IMG/VR virus record: IMGVR_UViG_3300006804_000031
Span: 1 to 47,544 of that record
Length of the DNA stretch: 47,544 nt
From: a virus
Strand: one strand, 5' to 3'
A program made the translations under genes and the position numbers. The notes under the pieces were generated by a model. That model made no database searches. It saw nothing but the letters and a program-made list of their open reading frames with translations, and had not been told where the DNA came from. Shown piece after piece: positions 15,913 to 23,706 of this stretch (position 1 is its first letter; every line of letters begins with the position of its first letter).

Positions 15913-17987
15913 ACGTTGCTCACCCAGAGGTTGTAGTACGTGCGAATCCCAGACAGAACACAATTTCCATCCACGGTGTTTTCTCTGAAGTGATAGATCA
16001 GCCCCGGAGAATTCATACTGAATCGTCGCAGGATGGGTTTATCGGGCGAAGCAGTCAGCGTGATGTTGCTCAGCACGGCATTCTTAGCCCGGTCGTAGCT
16101 GTAAATCGTAGTCTGTAAAGTCCCTGTTCCCTTGACGCGCAGATGAGCATTCTGAAACTTCAACCACTCTCCCCCGGTCCCGCTGCCGGAAGATGCTCCC
16201 TGGAAAGTGGCCGACGTGGAGGGCCGCGGCGCCATAGGTGGGTCGTACTGCCAATCAATGACAACGGCTGTTCCTGCCTGTGCATCGTGGTCATGGTATA
16301 CGGGAGCATCAAAGGTGCCCGTCAGTCTCTCAATCGCATATTGGCCAGCAATCCAGAGCTCCAACGCCCGCATTTGTGCTGTGCCATGAAGATCATTTTC
16401 CACGAGTTCGATGGCATAAGGACCGGCCGGCGCCGGCCATTTAGAATACTTGACATCATATGGACCCAAACCGTTCGTGTAGTCCCAAACCATAATGAAA
16501 TTCGTTACAGTCTGAGGAGCGACAAGCAGCGGTGCCAAAAAATATACGCGGTGATTAACCGGATCATCTTTCAGGCAGATCGCGTAAGGCTCGGTAGTCC
16601 AGTTGATCGTGTTCCAATCAGGGCTCTGCAGATATGAGATCGGAAGCGGGGCATAGTTACCGTCGAAGTAGTACAACCCACTTCCGTCCGCAATCCAAGC
16701 ATAAGCCCCTGACGGGCTGACCGATACGGCCCGTGGGTGTAGCGTACCTTTTTGGCCGTCCACTAAAAATGGCCCCGGCCAGGTGGATGGCAGATCGTTG
16801 TTGTCAGCCGTGCGATAGGTCCAGTGCGGACCCAGCAAATAGGTGGTCCCGAGAAGATCGAATACCGAGATCACCTGTTTGCCACCGGGCAGACCTACGA
16901 AGTGCTGATCGCTGCTAAATGTTTGGGGAGATCCTGGATCTGAGATAATGACCTGACTTGTTGCATTACCTAGTTGATCCGTCGTCTTTACTAGGTAAAA
17001 AGTTCGATTCCCGGCTCCGGTCACGTGATAGCATTCCAACAGGTTAGTACCACCGACTCCCTGCGAATAGAGATTCAAAGAATTTGTGCATTCGGCGCCG
17101 CGCGTCTGGATGAGCGTAGCGTCATCAATCGACCATGCGATAGTTTTGGACGCAGCCCCGCCTCCCACTGGGAGCAGAGCCGTGGCGCCCGGCACAAGGT
17201 AGTATTTATTTGGGTTAGATACCGGCGACATGATGATCTGCACCTGATATCCATTGACCGGCCATCCGCCGCCGCCGGGGTTGAGCGTGATTGAAAGGTT
17301 CTTTCCTCCAGAAGACGTGAACTGGATTGGCACAAAGGTCTGGGGTGTTGGGATGGTCGCCCCGCTATCTGGACACGGCCTGCCGAGATACCCCGAACGA
17401 TCCAGGATGCGATAACCGATGTTGTGCAGTCCTGCGGTTATGATCCCGCCAGCCGGTTCCGTCGCCGCAACCGAATAAGTCATCGGTGGAGAGCAGATGG
17501 AGTCTGCCACCCATGTACCCGCCGCAGTTTTCAGAACATTCCCAGGATGAGACCCGACAAATCCAGGCAAGTTGGAAATAGTCTGCCCGAACCACTGGAC
17601 ATACGTTAATCTCGTTCCGGCCGGGTAAAAGGTCGCGGTGTATGCGTTACCGCCAGCGATGTGCGCCGTATCGACGACGGTCGGCGTAAGTGGGTTTCCG
17701 CCGATGTCCATTATTTGAACCCCGGCGAGTTGCGTTTTGAAGGCCAAAAGGTCCCCGAGTTCTGAGACCCAATTGAACATGGCGAAGACACTGTCAACAG
17801 TTACGCCACCGACAAGGGGTACCGAGTATATTTTCAAAAAGCCAGGCCGTTTCCCTACCATGCCTGGGTTGAAGATACAGTTCTGAGCCGCCAGTGCTCC
17901 GCGCGCATCGACATCCGGCGGGTCGGGTAGTGACCACAACCCGCCAAAGTCGCGCTGTTCGTAGGTCTGTAGCCCCTTTAAGCTCAC
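15909..17987 (-). CDS. Tail hub / DNA-stabilisation protein candidate (P22 gp10- or T7 gp12-like role)
   Basis: About 692 residues from GTG 17987. A longer reading from 18095 would start inside the upstream gene and cross a terminator, so it is not used. Residues 37-50 read CIFNPGMVGKRPGF, like the xNxxxxPGGxxxKRPG motif near the start of short-tail hub and tubular proteins. The remainder is beta-propeller-like, with repeated Gly-Asp/Trp strands and a C-terminal sandwich. No ribosome site is evident before the GTG. With the adaptor candidate and the large portal this supports a short-tail neck. Confidence 0.65.
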   Translation of the reverse strand: MSLKGLQTYEQRDFGGLWSLPDPPDVDARGALAAQNCIFNPGMVGKRPGFLKIYSVPLVGGVTVDSVFAMFNWVSELGDLLAFKTQLAGVQIMDIGGNPLTPTVVDTAHIAGGNAYTATFYPAGTRLTYVQWFGQTISNLPGFVGSHPGNVLKTAAGTWVADSICSPPMTYSVAATEPAGGIITAGLHNIGYRILDRSGYLGRPCPDSGATIPTPQTFVPIQFTSSGGKNLSITLNPGGGGWPVNGYQVQIIMSPVSNPNKYYLVPGATALLPVGGGAASKTIAWSIDDATLIQTRGAECTNSLNLYSQGVGGTNLLECYHVTGAGNRTFYLVKTTDQLGNATSQVIISDPGSPQTFSSDQHFVGLPGGKQVISVFDLLGTTYLLGPHWTYRTADNNDLPSTWPGPFLVDGQKGTLHPRAVSVSPSGAYAWIADGSGLYYFDGNYAPLPISYLQSPDWNTINWTTEPYAICLKDDPVNHRVYFLAPLLVAPQTVTNFIMVWDYTNGLGPYDVKYSKWPAPAGPYAIELVENDLHGTAQMRALELWIAGQYAIERLTGTFDAPVYHDHDAQAGTAVVIDWQYDPPMAPRPSTSATFQGASSGSGTGGEWLKFQNAHLRVKGTGTLQTTIYSYDRAKNAVLSNITLTASPDKPILRRFSMNSPGLIYHFRENTVDGNCVLSGIRTYYNLWVSNV

Positions 17988-18005
17988 GGAAGTTTGCTCG
18001 TGATG

Positions 18006-18038
18006 AAAACGGGCCGCCCAGAACAATCCAGGCGGCCC
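18006..18038 (-). terminator. Intrinsic terminator after the spike gene
   Basis: On the minus strand GGGCCGCC and GGCGGCCC (18038-18031 and 18018-18011) form an 8-bp all-GC stem with a 12-nt loop, followed by GTTTTC. It lies 8 bp after the spike stop (18046) and 18 bp before the hub GTG. The T-run is short, so partial read-through is likely. Confidence 0.65.
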
Positions 18039-18045
18039 TACTGCT

Positions 18046-19734
18046 TTAGGTGATCGCGCTGGCCGAACGAGCCAGTTCAACCCAGTTAGTCCCATCGGAC
18101 CAGAACTGGATCACATGCGTCTTGGAAGCGGTGAGGGTCAGAGTTCCAGTGGGACGGAAACCTGTTCCGAATGTGATAACGCGCCCGCCACCAGCGTCAG
18201 ACGTGAATTGCATCGTTAGGCAGGTCCCCGCTGCCAGAACCGTGGCTGCATTGACTGTTACGTTTCCAGCAGCGGTCGCCCCGGCGATGTACGTCCCGAG
18301 CGTGGTATCGAGAGCATAGGTCGGGGTAGCATAAGTGACGCCGGATTGCGGAAAAGTGGATGGCGCCTTAATGACGCACGTCCCGGTGCCTTTTTGGAGG
18401 TTCAGGCTGGTCGATACGTTGGCGTCAGTCGTGGTATCCAGGGCCACGATTGGATTTGCCGTGGTCACATTTCCGGTTACCGTGATGCGGTTGATGATCG
18501 TACCGGCGGTATCGATAATCTTGGCCTGGACGCGGGCGTTGTTGCCCGTCGCCAGAGAAAGCGCCCCCGTGCCGTTGGAGCTGAGATTTACGCCGGCATT
18601 GGCGTCCGCGCCAGCTACCGCCGAGGAGAGTAGTGCAGGGCTGCCCGTAGCTGCCGGAGTGACCAGCAGACCATTGACGGCAGAACTGACGCCAACGACC
18701 GATAGCCCAGGCCCTGTGTTCCCAGACTGTGTGACGTTGAACGCCCCGGTAGCTTTGGGCGCTACGGTGATGCCCACGTTCGCATCGGTGGTGGTTCCGA
18801 TAGCGATCTGCGGAGGGGCGGTGGTCGCCGCTCCAGTGACCGTCAGATTGTTGATGATGGTCCCGGCTGTGTCGATCACCGCGAACTGCTTGCGGGCGAC
18901 ACCGCCGGTAAAGACATTCACCGCACCAGTGCCCTTGCCAGACACATCCAGGCCCGTGTTGGTTTCACCGGCTGCTGCGACTGAGGCATTGACTCCGGTG
19001 GATTGGTTGGTGACCGTGACGGAGTTAACGGCACTGGCTGTGGTACCGATACCGATCACCGGCAGACCGTTGGCGTCGTTTATCGAACTACCTGTTCGGT
19101 AGCCGCGGTACAGCGTGCATGCTTCAGCGCCTCCTGTAACATTCGTGCAGCGAAGCACAAACGTGCGGCTGGCTCCGGACGGGATGGTCAGGTCGGTATC
19201 GCCGGGAATCGTGACACCGACTCCTCCAGCCACCGTGATGGTCTGGCCGGCTGATGAGATGTTCTCCACAATGAATTCGACGCTCGATCCTACTACCGCT
19301 GCCGTAATGGCGGCGACGATAGCCGCTGCCGTATCGGTTGTATCCGTTCGGCTCGCGCCATTGCAATTGCGGGTGATGACATTGATACCCTCACCGGCGC
19401 CTGCAATCGCGGCCGCCAGATATGTCCCAGCGCCCGCTGTGGTGATGGCCGTCAGCGTGGTTACATCGCTGAATGCTCCGCCAGCGTTGAAGGTGGCGGC
19501 TCCATTGAAGGTAACCGGGCCATCGAAGAGATTCCCTGATGCGTTCGGGAATTCCGTGACGTTGCTGGCATTCAATTTGACCAGTGCTACGTTTGCTGTG
19601 TTCGCCGCATTCCGAGCGTTGATTGGATCGTTGTTTAGCAGATCGATGGCATCGATGTTGCTGATGTCGTTCGTCGCTCCGTAATACTTGCGAAGCCGCC
19701 GTGTGAGGACGGACAAGATGACTCCAAGTGCCAT
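18046..19734 (-). CDS. Repeat-containing tail spike / fibre protein
   Basis: 562 residues, no signal peptide. Residues 28-75 (DAIDLLNNDPINARNAANTA) look like a virion-attachment segment. Residues 234-335 and 351-455 are an internal duplication; both copies contain IDTAGTIIN, TVTG and TTTDANV at matching positions. Residues 505-556 (LTMQFTSDAGGGRVITFGTG ... QFWSDGTNWVEL) form a terminal beta module shared with the protein at 4991. Strong AAGGAGAT ribosome site. A trailing terminator separates it from the hub gene. Confidence 0.7.
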   Translation of the reverse strand: MALGVILSVLTRRLRKYYGATNDISNIDAIDLLNNDPINARNAANTANVALVKLNASNVTEFPNASGNLFDGPVTFNGAATFNAGGAFSDVTTLTAITTAGAGTYLAAAIAGAGEGINVITRNCNGASRTDTTDTAAAIVAAITAAVVGSSVEFIVENISSAGQTITVAGGVGVTIPGDTDLTIPSGASRTFVLRCTNVTGGAEACTLYRGYRTGSSINDANGLPVIGIGTTASAVNSVTVTNQSTGVNASVAAAGETNTGLDVSGKGTGAVNVFTGGVARKQFAVIDTAGTIINNLTVTGAATTAPPQIAIGTTTDANVGITVAPKATGAFNVTQSGNTGPGLSVVGVSSAVNGLLVTPAATGSPALLSSAVAGADANAGVNLSSNGTGALSLATGNNARVQAKIIDTAGTIINRITVTGNVTTANPIVALDTTTDANVSTSLNLQKGTGTCVIKAPSTFPQSGVTYATPTYALDTTLGTYIAGATAAGNVTVNAATVLAAGTCLTMQFTSDAGGGRVITFGTGFRPTGTLTLTASKTHVIQFWSDGTNWVELARSASAIT

Positions 19735-19797
19735 TGCTGAAATCTCCTTCTTGTGTTGGGATTGTTGCTGTTTACTTCCGTTTTTGAAGTTGTTCTA

Positions 19798-20724
19798 TTA
19801 CCACGGAAAACCGAAGCCAGTTGCGGTGACGCGACGTACCCGGAATCTGCGCCGCGACGATGGTGTTGCCTGAGCGGCTTTGATGATGGGGTTCAGAAAA
19901 TCCCACATCAGGCCGCCATCTCCGTTCAGATTCGGCCCCATCGCCATCGTGTTGAGAATTTGGGCCAGCGGAGAGTCATTTGCATCCGCGGCTAGGCCGG
20001 CTGTGCGACAGGCCGCCAGGCTCAGGCAGCCGTCTACTGCTACTGACCCCGTTGAGACTGGATTTCCGCTCACGGTGTAGGTCAACTCCAATTGCCTCTG
20101 AACCGTCGCCCCGATGAATCGGAAAACGTCTCCGCGCCATTCGAATATTCTCAAATGATCGGTCGGGTCTTGCTCTCCGAGGTCTTCTACTTCGTCCACC
20201 GGCGTGAAACGATCCGTTGAGGCGGTGAATGTTCCACCGGAGACGTAGGAACCACCAGAAGATGATCCATTGAGCGTAAAGTTGGATGGGTCTACTACCG
20301 TGATGAAAAAGCGACCGTTGGCTCCCGTCTGCCCTACAACTCCTGATCCGAATACTTCCTGATTCGTCGCCCACCCGTGGGGTGCCGTTGTGGTCACCTT
20401 GATCGGCGTCCCCGTATCGGTTGTGGAGACCGAAGCGGTGGTGTTCACATCCCGCTCGACCATCCCTCCAGCAACCAGTTCCCCAAAATCAGAGATTCCT
20501 GCGGTGGCCGGACTGAGAAGAGTCGTGTAGGCCGCTAGGTTGTAGTAGGCACGATTCTTGATCTTCGGCCCGCCAATGGCTGCGATCTTGCCGTAGAACT
20601 CTTCCCAGAACGTTCCGAAGTACGGGGTGAGATAGGTGTTGGTGTATTTCTCGCCGCCCGCCACATCGGTATCACCCAAGTGGGCGCGCGCTCGGTCGCA
20701 GATATTTTCAAAAGTGGGGATCAT
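19798..20724 (-). CDS. Head-tail adaptor candidate with inserted FCCH-like domain
   Basis: 308 residues. The helical N-terminus (TFENICDRARAHLGD, then PYFGTFWEEFYGKIAA) and the C-terminal half (FEWRGDVFRFIGATVQRQLEL and an all-helical finish) resemble short-tail head-tail connectors of the P22 gp4 / T7 gp11 type in size and layout; this is a structural guess. Residues 104-170 are a beta insert (IKVTTTAPHGWATNQEVFG ... DPSNFTLNG) of the FCCH-like kind also seen at 6851-7402. There is no Shine-Dalgarno: the ATG lies in a C-rich tandem repeat behind a structured leader. Confidence 0.6.
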   Translation of the reverse strand: MIPTFENICDRARAHLGDTDVAGGEKYTNTYLTPYFGTFWEEFYGKIAAIGGPKIKNRAYYNLAAYTTLLSPATAGISDFGELVAGGMVERDVNTTASVSTTDTGTPIKVTTTAPHGWATNQEVFGSGVVGQTGANGRFFITVVDPSNFTLNGSSSGGSYVSGGTFTASTDRFTPVDEVEDLGEQDPTDHLRIFEWRGDVFRFIGATVQRQLELTYTVSGNPVSTGSVAVDGCLSLAACRTAGLAADANDSPLAQILNTMAMGPNLNGDGGLMWDFLNPIIKAAQATPSSRRRFRVRRVTATGFGFPW

Positions 20725-20790
20725 TGGGGTCTAATGGGGTATCTAGTGGGGTGTATTGGGGTGTATTGGGGTGTATTGGGGTGTATTGGG
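20724..20790 (-). repeat. 10-bp tandem repeat array running into a start codon
   Basis: Four exact head-to-tail copies of GTGTATTGGG (plus strand) fill 20751-20790. Degenerate copies continue to the ATG at 20724 (minus-strand sense: ACCCCACTAGAT, ACCCCATTAG, ACCCCAATG). The period is about one helical turn, and the last unit contains the start codon of the adaptor gene. The repeat replaces the usual ribosome-binding site. Confidence 0.85.
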
Positions 20791-20791
20791 G

Positions 20792-20865
20792 TTCAGCGGC
20801 GTTCCTAAGTTCCTGCTCTGGGCCTAGAAACCCCGCATCCTTTCACGGAAACGGGCGCCGCTGAA
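20792..20865 (-). ncRNA. Candidate three-way-junction leader RNA
   Basis: Read on the minus strand, TTCAGCGGCG (20865-20856) pairs perfectly with CGCCGCTGAA (20801-20792). Inside, directly abutting, is CCCG-TTTC-CGT-GAAA-GGATG-CGGG (20855-20832), with CCCG/CGGG and TTTC/GAAA pairs. One base later, TTTCT and AGGAA (20830-20826 and 20814-20810) pair around an 11-nt loop. The structure starts 3 nt after the upstream stop codon and precedes the tandem repeats and the adaptor ATG. Pairing is seen in the sequence; regulatory function is inferred. Confidence 0.45.
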
Positions 20866-20868
20866 GAG

Positions 20869-21423
20869 TTAAACGCCCGCGGCCTTCTGCTCTGCAGCGA
20901 TCTCGGCGAGCCGCGCTGTTAGTGCGCCTCCGGTTAGCAGAATGTTTGCCTCTTCTACTTTTCCGGCGAAGAACGCCGCTGTTAAAGGTCCGCCCGGCGT
21001 CGGCGCCGGCATATCTCCCAAGCCGACCGTCTGGCCCATATCGTTATGCCAATACGCACTGAGGGCAGGCGACGGCTCAGGAAAAGCGGGAGGCGGCAGA
21101 TGCAAACCGGCGCGATTATCGGCGTTCGCCGTCCAGTCAGAGACCCGGTGAGCATAGTTGGGTACGCCTTCCATCGGATCGTTCTGGATGCCTTCTAAAT
21201 GAACGATTTCACCGTTGAGCCGATCAATCAGATCCATCGCGGCCTGCTGCTGCGGCTGAACGATGCCGAGGTCAGAAATGCGCTGGCGCCGGCTGGCGAT
21301 GGCTTGCCCAAGAAATACCCTTATCTGTGCGATCTGGACGAGCGTAAAATCGGCGCGTGGTTGGTTCGGCGAAGGGTAACCGCCTGCAATTGCGGGCGCA
21401 CTGGTGGCCCAAAATGTTCCCAT
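20869..21423 (-). CDS. Hypothetical protein, lysis/neck interval
   Basis: 184 residues. The N-terminus is GTFWATSAPAIAGGYPSPNQ. A helical part (QIAQIRVFLGQAIASRRQRI, then QAAMDLIDRLNGEIVHLEGI) precedes a Pro-rich linker and a second helical end (LTARLAEIAAEQKAAGV). AAAGGAGAAC precedes the ATG. No known family is recognised. It sits between the lysis genes and the adaptor leader. Confidence 0.6.
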   Translation of the reverse strand: MGTFWATSAPAIAGGYPSPNQPRADFTLVQIAQIRVFLGQAIASRRQRISDLGIVQPQQQAAMDLIDRLNGEIVHLEGIQNDPMEGVPNYAHRVSDWTANADNRAGLHLPPPAFPEPSPALSAYWHNDMGQTVGLGDMPAPTPGGPLTAAFFAGKVEEANILLTGGALTARLAEIAAEQKAAGV

Positions 21424-21455
21424 ACTGTTGTTCTCCTTTTGTTTGAATGCGATGT

Positions 21456-21716
21456 CTACGTTTGATTCCGTGCTTCCAGAAGTCCTGCTGAAAGCAGACC
21501 CAACTTGCGGAGGTGATACGTCAGGTCCGTGAGGATATCGGCCTCACCATCTTTGTCCCAAAAGCTACGGTTGAGAAGATCGACCACCCGCATACGTTCG
21601 CCTTCCCAGCGTTCGCGTGTAGCGCGTGGCTCTGGTTTCTCTGGTTCAGCATCCAAGATTCTGCGAAGTTCATCACGTTCTTTCTGACATTGCTGAGAGA
21701 AGCTGAAGGCGATCAT
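21456..21716 (-). CDS. Small charged hypothetical protein
   Basis: 86 residues, mostly helical and strongly charged (KERDELRRILDAEPEKPEP, then RERWEGERMRVVDLLNRSFW). It has no transmembrane segment. It begins 24 bp after the holin-like gene, with a weak G-rich ribosome site. No family is recognised. Confidence 0.5.
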   Translation of the reverse strand: MIAFSFSQQCQKERDELRRILDAEPEKPEPRATRERWEGERMRVVDLLNRSFWDKDGEADILTDLTYHLRKLGLLSAGLLEARNQT

Positions 21717-21740
21717 AAACGACCACCCCGAGAGACGGAC

Positions 21741-22007
21741 CTATTGTTTCCCGATATCCTGAGCCTTAGGCGCGCTATCCAAAGCCTTCTTGATCGTGTC
21801 CTTGAATACGGCTGAGAGCATCATCTTCTCAACGACACCCGAGATCCCATGACGCAGACTCATGCCTCCGAGCGCCGCCAGGATCGTGTCGGTGGCGTCC
21901 TTGCTGCTCAGGTGCCCGGTCCACCATCCGCTGAGTGCGTAGAGAATAGTAACCAAGCCAACGATGTAAGTCTTCCTGCCTTTTAGGAAGTTCCAGAATG
22001 CGATCAT
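21741..22007 (-). CDS. Holin-like small membrane protein (LRHGI type)
   Basis: 88 residues. Residues 2-12 (IAFWNFLKGRK) are amphipathic; residues 13-33 form a hydrophobic helix (TYIVGLVTILYALSGWWTG); a second weakly hydrophobic helix contains AALGGMSLRHGI. This layout, with a terminal 'LRxGI', is common in small membrane proteins beside phage endolysins and would suit a holin or holin-associated role in the inner membrane. The start overlaps the endolysin stop as ATGA. Confidence 0.6.
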   Translation of the reverse strand: MIAFWNFLKGRKTYIVGLVTILYALSGWWTGHLSSKDATDTILAALGGMSLRHGISGVVEKMMLSAVFKDTIKKALDSAPKAQDIGKQ

Positions 22008-22510
22008 GTGTTCGATTCTCCTGCTTGCGAATTGATATTCCCCCTCGCAGATTGGATCGCTGCCGTTACGTGCGGACCGCGAGACAACGTCAATATCTTG
22101 TCGGCGTAATCTGGGTCTGTAGCATAGTGAGCCGATAGCGCCCGAACGTAAGCCGGGAAGTCCCGGTCCTGCTGATATTGTTCGAACGACGATCGGAAGA
22201 ACGTCCCGGTCGTTATGAGATTTGCATGACGAGTGAAAGCATCGGCCAGTGTGGGGAAAGCCTCAAAGTTCTGGTCGATTATCTCTTGGGCCCCTGCCAC
22301 CACTTCTGTGGTCGCGCAACGTGTGTACGCTTCGTCTCCGACTGCTTTTATGCCGAAGGGGTTATTCCCTGGCTGATGTCTCCCCCATCCCGATTCGTCT
22401 ATCCATTGCGGGACAGTCAGTTCGGCCGGGACGCCGGTAGCAGCCTCGGACTGCACTGCCGCTTGTGCGGCTGCTGAGAGGTTATCGAGTTGTTCCTGAG
22501 TCAGCGACAT
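22004..22510 (-). CDS. Endolysin, GH73-type glucosaminidase
   Basis: 168 residues from ATG 22510, whose A is shared with the upstream TAA (TAATG). The whole protein is one peptidoglycan-cleaving domain of the flagellar-FlgJ / phage GH73 kind: helical start, VPQWIDESGWG (residues 33-43, with E39 the likely catalytic acid), NNPFGIKA (49-56), a middle helix with FPTLADAF, and YATDPDYADKIL (129-140). No signal peptide or cell-wall-binding domain is present, so release to the periplasm should need a holin. It lies immediately upstream of the holin-like gene. Confidence 0.85.
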   Translation of the reverse strand: MSLTQEQLDNLSAAAQAAVQSEAATGVPAELTVPQWIDESGWGRHQPGNNPFGIKAVGDEAYTRCATTEVVAGAQEIIDQNFEAFPTLADAFTRHANLITTGTFFRSSFEQYQQDRDFPAYVRALSAHYATDPDYADKILTLSRGPHVTAAIQSARGNINSQAGESNT

Positions 22511-22758
22511 TAGGCTATCCGCTCCGCGCATACTCTGGCCCCGGTGATCTTGCCCTCTTCGGAAATTTCGATCTCGATGTCGAATCCGTCACGATGGATC
22601 TCAAGCTGAAGGCCGCCGTCGGAACATGGGACTACAGAGGTCTCATCCACAGCCGCTATGGCCTTCGCGCTTATTCGTTTGGCATTCACCAAGTCCCAGC
22701 CTTCCTGGAGTTCCAGCAGAGTACGCTTCCAGTTACTGCCGATGATCGGGGCTGCCAT
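22510..22758 (-). CDS. Small protein of the GG-beta-hairpin family
   Basis: About 82 residues from ATG 22758, chosen because the preceding stop ends 4 nt upstream and a GGAG lies 11 nt upstream; a start at 22791 would overlap the preceding gene. The helical part (LLELQEGWDLVNAKRIS) is followed by a hairpin, CSDGGLQLEIHRDGFDIEIE, ending ISEEGKI. From memory this belongs to a widespread family of unknown function (LPxGWDxxGAxxI ... GGxQLEWHxxGxDLEIEI). It is distantly like the left-end gene at 81-641. It is co-translated with the endolysin. Confidence 0.6.
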   Translation of the reverse strand: MAAPIIGSNWKRTLLELQEGWDLVNAKRISAKAIAAVDETSVVPCSDGGLQLEIHRDGFDIEIEISEEGKITGARVCAERIA

Positions 22759-22762
22759 GTCT

Positions 22763-22954
22763 TCAGGAACTCCGCCGGATTCCCATCTCACGATGTCGCG
22801 TGGCTTTCTCTATCCCGCCTGCCTTACCACGCCGGGGCGCGGGCGGATCTGAGCACGGCTTAAGCTCTGCCCCAACAATGCACATATCGTGATCGTGATT
22901 ATTAAGGCCGGGGAGAACTGTAGTCGTACCCTGTTTCCAAATGTCAATTTGCAT
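22763..22954 (-). CDS. Short hypothetical protein upstream of the hairpin gene
   Basis: 63 residues from ATG 22954, with an AAGGCAGG ribosome site. It opens MQIDIWKQGTTTVLPGLN; the C-terminal half is basic (APRRGKAGGIEKATRHREM). It ends 4 nt before the next start. It could be the partner of the following gene; no family is recognised. The gap 22958-23043 before it holds no gene or clear promoter. Confidence 0.45.
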   Translation of the reverse strand: MQIDIWKQGTTTVLPGLNNHDHDMCIVGAELKPCSDPPAPRRGKAGGIEKATRHREMGIRRSS

Positions 22955-23043
22955 CACCTGCCTTTATGCCGTAAAATGACTTTGGCTCACTTGGCACGTA
23001 ATGGTGCACCCGGCATACCCACGGGATAGTTATAAGTGGGCCA

Positions 23044-23706
23044 CTAAAAACTTCTCCCTATCCCAGCTTCATATATCGTCTGCGTCGAGCTGATGGCGGT
23101 CTTCAGCACCCGCGCCCCCAGCACAACGCACCAGGCGCTCTTGCCGATCTTGATGACTCCAACGCCGCCGCCGGAGAATGCCCCGCCCAGGTTTGTCCCG
23201 CTTAGAGCCACGCCCGCGTCTCCGAGGCCGAAGATGCTCACTGGCCCGTATCTCCGAACCAACGTGGCGAAGCCGGTTCGTGTACTTGTCTGGATTGTGA
23301 ACGGTCTCGCCGTCCGAGAGGTCACGTCGTAGGTCGAGTACGAATAGATGCCCACGCCCGGCGTCGAGATCAGATGCGCCATCGAAGCCCAGCCGTTGAT
23401 CTGCGGGTGAGCATATTGGTTCCAGCCAGCGCCCGCGGCGTAGAAGTTCGGCGGCAATTCAGTGGTTGTCGGAGTCGATACGGGAACAGGGACGGTAATC
23501 ACCGGAATCGGCTCGGCAGTGGGCGCCGGAGCAGGAGGCACAACGGCAGGCGCGGGCTTTGGGATCGGGCAGGTGTAGGACGCTCCGTCAGGGTTTACCT
23601 TACAGCCGGGAGGAATCGTCTGGCAGTGCGCCGTCGCCGCGAATATGAGGATCATCAGTACGAGTGCGAGTCCAGCCAGTGTCAATTTGAAAGTCTGTCC
23701 ATTCAT
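23044..23706 (-). CDS. Outer-membrane beta-barrel-like protein with signal peptide
   Basis: 220 residues. Residues 1-28 are a signal peptide (LTLAGLALVLMILIFAATA core). Residues 33-85 form a linker with two Cys and long Pro/Val runs. Residues about 88-220 alternate as amphipathic strands (GIYSYSTYDVTSR, FTIQTSTRTGFATLVRRYG, VSIFGLGDAGVALSG) and finish in IYEAGIGRSF, with the terminal Phe expected of a barrel assembled by the Bam machinery. A phage might use it to alter the host surface or exclude rivals, as lambda Lom-type proteins are thought to. The start overlaps the upstream stop (ATGA). Confidence 0.6.
   Translation of the reverse strand: MNGQTFKLTLAGLALVLMILIFAATAHCQTIPPGCKVNPDGASYTCPIPKPAPAVVPPAPAPTAEPIPVITVPVPVSTPTTTELPPNFYAAGAGWNQYAHPQINGWASMAHLISTPGVGIYSYSTYDVTSRTARPFTIQTSTRTGFATLVRRYGPVSIFGLGDAGVALSGTNLGGAFSGGGVGVIKIGKSAWCVVLGARVLKTAISSTQTIYEAGIGRSF

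Noticed and set aside
18335-19102. 255-codon plus-strand open frame
   Set aside because: Antisense to the spike gene; the Pro/Val/Ala-rich product mirrors the Gly/Thr repeats of the real gene.
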